A stretch of DNA of 64,000 nt from Oryzias latipes. Its lineage: Eukaryota; Chordata; Actinopteri; Beloniformes; Adrianichthyidae. Numbering within the stretch: the stretch's first letter is position 1; the number at the start of each line of letters is the position of its first letter. The translations under genes and the position numbers were made by a program. The notes under the pieces are model-generated. The model was not told the DNA's origin, did no database searches, and worked only from the letters and a program-made list of their open reading frames with translations. The stretch is taken from positions 29,811,166-29,875,165 of the forward strand of contig NC_019867.2 of NCBI RefSeq assembly GCF_002234675.1, in the 5' to 3' direction. Below are positions 59,646 through 64,000 of this stretch, in pieces.

Positions 59646-60640
59646 CTAAAAAAGCTCAGACATTTGACTGACATCTGGCTTCTCAGGTGAACCTCGCTGT
59701 AGATTTTATGTCAGCTACATTTGGAATCCCTGGTAAATATGTCATTTAAAGTCCCATTCATGATTGACCTCCAACATTGACCTCATTCTATGCCCAGCTC
59801 CCTGCAGAGCAGTTTCAGTGTGAGGCCCCGCCCACATTAAGGAAAGGTTCCTTTAGTCTAGGTGACTTGACTTGTATCACTAAAGGTAAACTTCTGGCTT
59901 TACTGGTGTTTGGGGATGGGAGACCCCATCTGCTTCGTGCACAGAAACACAGACGGCGGTTGGGAATTCTTTGGTAGTTTATCATAAACCATAGCTGCTT
60001 CGGTTTGTGTGTCACAGTGACGCCATCCTGAAGTACCTGACCACAAAACCGGGCGTTCCTGAGCACTGGTATCCGCCTCAGCCGGACCGCAGAGCTCGCG
60101 TGGACGAGTACGCCGCGTGGCATCACACCAACACGCGCCCGCACGCTGCCAAAGTCTTCCTCCTGGAGGTGAGCCTGCGCCCACTGCCACCCGTGCCGCC
60201 GCCGCCGCCGAACAGGTGACCTTCAGGTGCGTCTCTGCAGGTGCTGTTCCCGATGCAGACCGGCTCTCCGGTGGACGAGGCGCGGCTGCAGCGCGCGCTC
60301 TCGGAGCTGGACGGCACCCTGGATAAGCTGGAGTCCATGTTTCTCCGCCGTCAGCCGTTCCTATGCGGCGATGACATCACCATTGCAGATCTGCTCGCAG
60401 TCTGCGAGATCATGCAGGTGGGACGTTAGTGCAGGCCGGGGGAGGGCCTCACTGAATGATTGGTCTGAGCGCGCTCATTGTGCTTCTCTGCAGCCTCTCG
60501 GGGGAGGGCGGGACATCCTTAAGGACCGCCCACTTCTGCAGCGCTGGAAGAGCCGCGTCCAGTCGGCTGTCGGCGAGGCTTTTGATGAGGCTCACTCAGT
60601 GCTGTATGCCCTCAGGGACCGCCGCAAAGCCAAGCTGTGA
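58118..60640 (+). CDS. gstt1: Glutathione S-transferase theta-class, five exons, 227 aa
   Basis: Conjugates glutathione to electrophiles in the cytosol. Exons: 58118-58238, 59515-59602, 60018-60168, 60241-60417, 60494-60640. All introns are GT-AG, phases agree, 684 nt with TGA. The N-terminal thioredoxin-like domain has the theta signature LEVYLDLLSQPCRAVQILL with catalytic Ser14 (equivalent of GSTT1 Ser11), the cis-proline segment MQKVPVMVD and the glutathione-binding ES pair in LTESDAILKYL. The helical C-domain has RARVDEYAAWHHTN, CGDDITIADLLAVCEIM and RWKSRVQSAVGEAFDEAH. The C-terminus is about 13 residues shorter than human GSTT1. It shares the five-exon theta layout. Which theta paralogue this is cannot be settled here. 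AATAAA at 60720-60725. A (CA)n tract (about 59619-59641) follows exon 2. Confidence 0.92.
59619..59641. repeat. (CA)n microsatellite in gstt intron 2
   Basis: About eleven CA units, 17 bp after the exon 2 donor. Confidence 0.9.
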
Positions 60641-60719
60641 TGTCATTAAGAGGCGGAGTCAGCAGAGGTTTCAAATCTTCGCTGCTGCACGAGGAAGAGG
60701 AGCTTAATTTGAGTGTTGT

Positions 60720-60725
60720 AATAAA
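60720..60725 (+). terminator. gstt poly(A) signal AATAAA
   Basis: 80 bp after the stop codon; a second cluster (AAATAAATAAAA) lies near 60921. Confidence 0.6.
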
Positions 60726-61529
60726 CTCTTAATCAATAATCTGAGGTCCAGAAAAAGCTTTAACCACCCTTAAAACACCTGTGGTGTGATGTCACTGAAC
60801 ACCTGCAGAGGCCTTTGTCGTCGCATCAGAACTGATCTGATTGGTTCGTTCTGGTGAGGGTTAGCATTTCAATCCCGATTCATTCAGACTTTGATGCACT
60901 TTAACGTTTTGTAATGAAAAAATAAATAAAACTAATGTTATTTTCTCAATTCCTGTCTCACTGTCATGAATGCAGCGCCTCCCACAGGATCACATTAGAA
61001 CTGCACCCTGATACTGGAAATCCAACTATTGCCATTTAAGATTAAAATAAACTAAACAAAAAATTGCTGAAACTCTCCAACATGTTTCTGTTATAAAAGG
61101 AAAACCTGTACAATGTTTTCTGAAAGATCTGAAGTTTGACCCAAATCCTGTGTTTCTCACAAATACGTTTCAAGTCTAATAAAAATACAAGACAGTTTTT
61201 AGCTCCGTTTATCAATGGAGGAAAACATCCAAGCCTTAATTATTAATGAAAACTGCAGCACCTCTTCCCAGAAGGGAGATAGTCTCACAACTTGCAGAAT
61301 ACCATGAGACTTCTGCCTCACAGGGTTTACTTTCCCGAGAAAGTTTCTGCCTTCAGTTATTTCAGGAAAACAGGTGATCGGAAGCTTCATACATTTCCCT
61401 CTGATGGAGAAAAAAATCAAGATCCACCTGGATCTTGATTTCACATTCCATCATCCATTTTAGAAGAACATAAACACTCACTTGAGCACAGGTGTTAGCT
61501 CACCTTTGCACTAATAGTTTGCGTAATTG
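60726..61529. other. Intergenic, nothing recognised
   Basis: Between gstt and the retroposon. AT-rich, no coding signal and no clear repeat family. Confidence 0.5.
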
Positions 61530-62030
61530 AATGAAATATTTCACACTAGTTGGTTTGAATGCATAAGTATGCATGTGGGAACAATATTTGTATTGTGTAC
61601 ATGTTGACATGTGGACATTTTTGTAGCCAACAGGTGTGTTTATAACATTTCTGTGTGTGTGTGGACAGGCCCCGCCCTTATAGACGTGTATTTCATCTGA
61701 ACCTCACTGCAATGATTATAACATCCAGAAACTTGTTGCTTTGTGCTGCTTCATGGTTTTATCCCCCCCTTCTATAATCACCCTCCTACCCCCCCTCTCT
61801 CTTCTTCCCTTCTTTCCTTTTCCGTCCGGTCCAACACAGATTTTCAAATAGGATTAAAATGAATAAAGTTTGGCTTCAATTCCAAAAGGGGTTTATTCAA
61901 TCATACCTCATGTTTGTCAGAAAATTCATAACCCCTGTTGTTAAAATAAAATATGTCCAACACAAAAGGCCTTCAGCTCTCATCTGTTTGCCCAGCTGTT
62001 GGACAGGACAAGTTAAAAAAAAAAAATCCA
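61530..62030 (+). mobile_element. Poly(A)-tailed retroposon, second copy
   Basis: Reverse-oriented relative of 34312-34830: shares GTGTGGACAGGCCCCGCCCTT, TTTCCGTCCGGTCCAACAC, AATAAAGTTTGGC and GCCCAGCTGTTGGACAGGAC, and ends in a run of A residues (about 62015-62026). The GC-rich 5' body is absent, so this copy is 5'-truncated. Confidence 0.75.
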
Positions 62031-62459
62031 CCTGGGAGCTCTTTACCAGTTTACCATGTGTAAAAATATGGCTGACATACCCTTTCAATCATTTTGCACC
62101 TAAAGAGGTGAAATGAAATAATGCCTGAATGTGGTGGAATGTCCATCCATCCTGTAAACCTGCCTGCATGTGTTTGGGGTTTGGGAGAGGCAAACATGTC
62201 ATCAGTCCATCACAATGCTGAGACTTTCCTTTTGGGTGGTTGCCATGGCAGCTTGAGACTGTTATGGTGGTGACGTCCTGGTCTGCAGCCATTGTTCTTC
62301 ATAAACCACAGCTCCTAGTTTCTTTCTCGCCTGACTGTAAACCCAGTTTGATCCCAGCTCTCATAGCCTCCAGAGCAACTACAGCAGAATGTCTCTGGGA
62401 ACTTCTCAGCACCAGAACATCCAGGTCCAGACCAGATAAATAAAGTGAACGGGCTGAAC

Positions 62460-62465
62460 TTTATT
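62460..62465 (-). terminator. chek2 poly(A) signal (minus strand)
   Basis: TTTATT on the plus strand, i.e. AATAAA on the minus strand, about 40 bp after the chek2 stop. Confidence 0.6.
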
Positions 62466-62502
62466 TTATAACTGAAACTGGGACAAAGAATATTTACAGC
62501 AG

Positions 62503-64000
<1,498 letters not shown>

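Overview
The window is vertebrate nuclear DNA, almost certainly from a teleost (ray-finned) fish. The host genes have vertebrate exon structures with GT-AG introns. The repeats are typical fish ones: L2/Rex1-like, RTE-like and L1/Tx1-like LINEs, tRNA-headed SINEs, many hAT elements and a Gypsy-type fossil. I cannot name the species. Nothing bacterial (operon, CRISPR, origin) is present.

Layout. (1) 1-4140 is a minus-strand L2/Rex1-like LINE split by a hAT element, which itself carries a solo LTR, and by a TIR MITE. (2) 4360-25785 is duplicated block A. It carries an intact 14-exon lipoxygenase gene (LOX-A, 8474-22935, plus strand, 667 aa). (3) 25786-38289 is a spacer with SINE and LINE pieces, a small coiled-coil gene (29891-30577, minus), a 1.1-kb TIR transposon, a frameshifted single-exon Pim-like kinase (32901-34032, plus), a GC-rich poly(A)-tailed retroposon (34312-36440) and a hAT MITE. 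(4) 38290-53482 is duplicated block B with a second intact lipoxygenase (LOX-B, 39238-51662, 667 aa). (5) 53549-57975 is an internally deleted L1/Tx1-like LINE with a 15-bp target-site duplication. (6) 58118-60640 is a five-exon theta-class glutathione S-transferase. (7) 61530-62030 is a second copy of the poly(A) retroposon. (8) 62503-64000 (minus) holds the last exons of the checkpoint kinase chek2, which continues past the right edge.

How the genes relate. LOX-A and LOX-B are a recent tandem duplication: introns, promoter and 3' flank all align, and both frames are open with every iron ligand present. By hand count they differ at about 39 of 667 residues, and 23 of those fall in the last four exons. 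Block A has since gained at least five insertions (a 3.2-kb LINE-containing segment, a solo LTR, two hAT elements, retroposons) and a 46-bp-arm palindrome that block B lacks. Both proteins should be non-haem iron dioxygenases of the ALOXE3/ALOX15B/ALOX12B branch. gstt (glutathione conjugation, including of electrophiles) and chek2 (DNA-damage signalling) are ordinary neighbours with no evident pathway link to the lipoxygenases.
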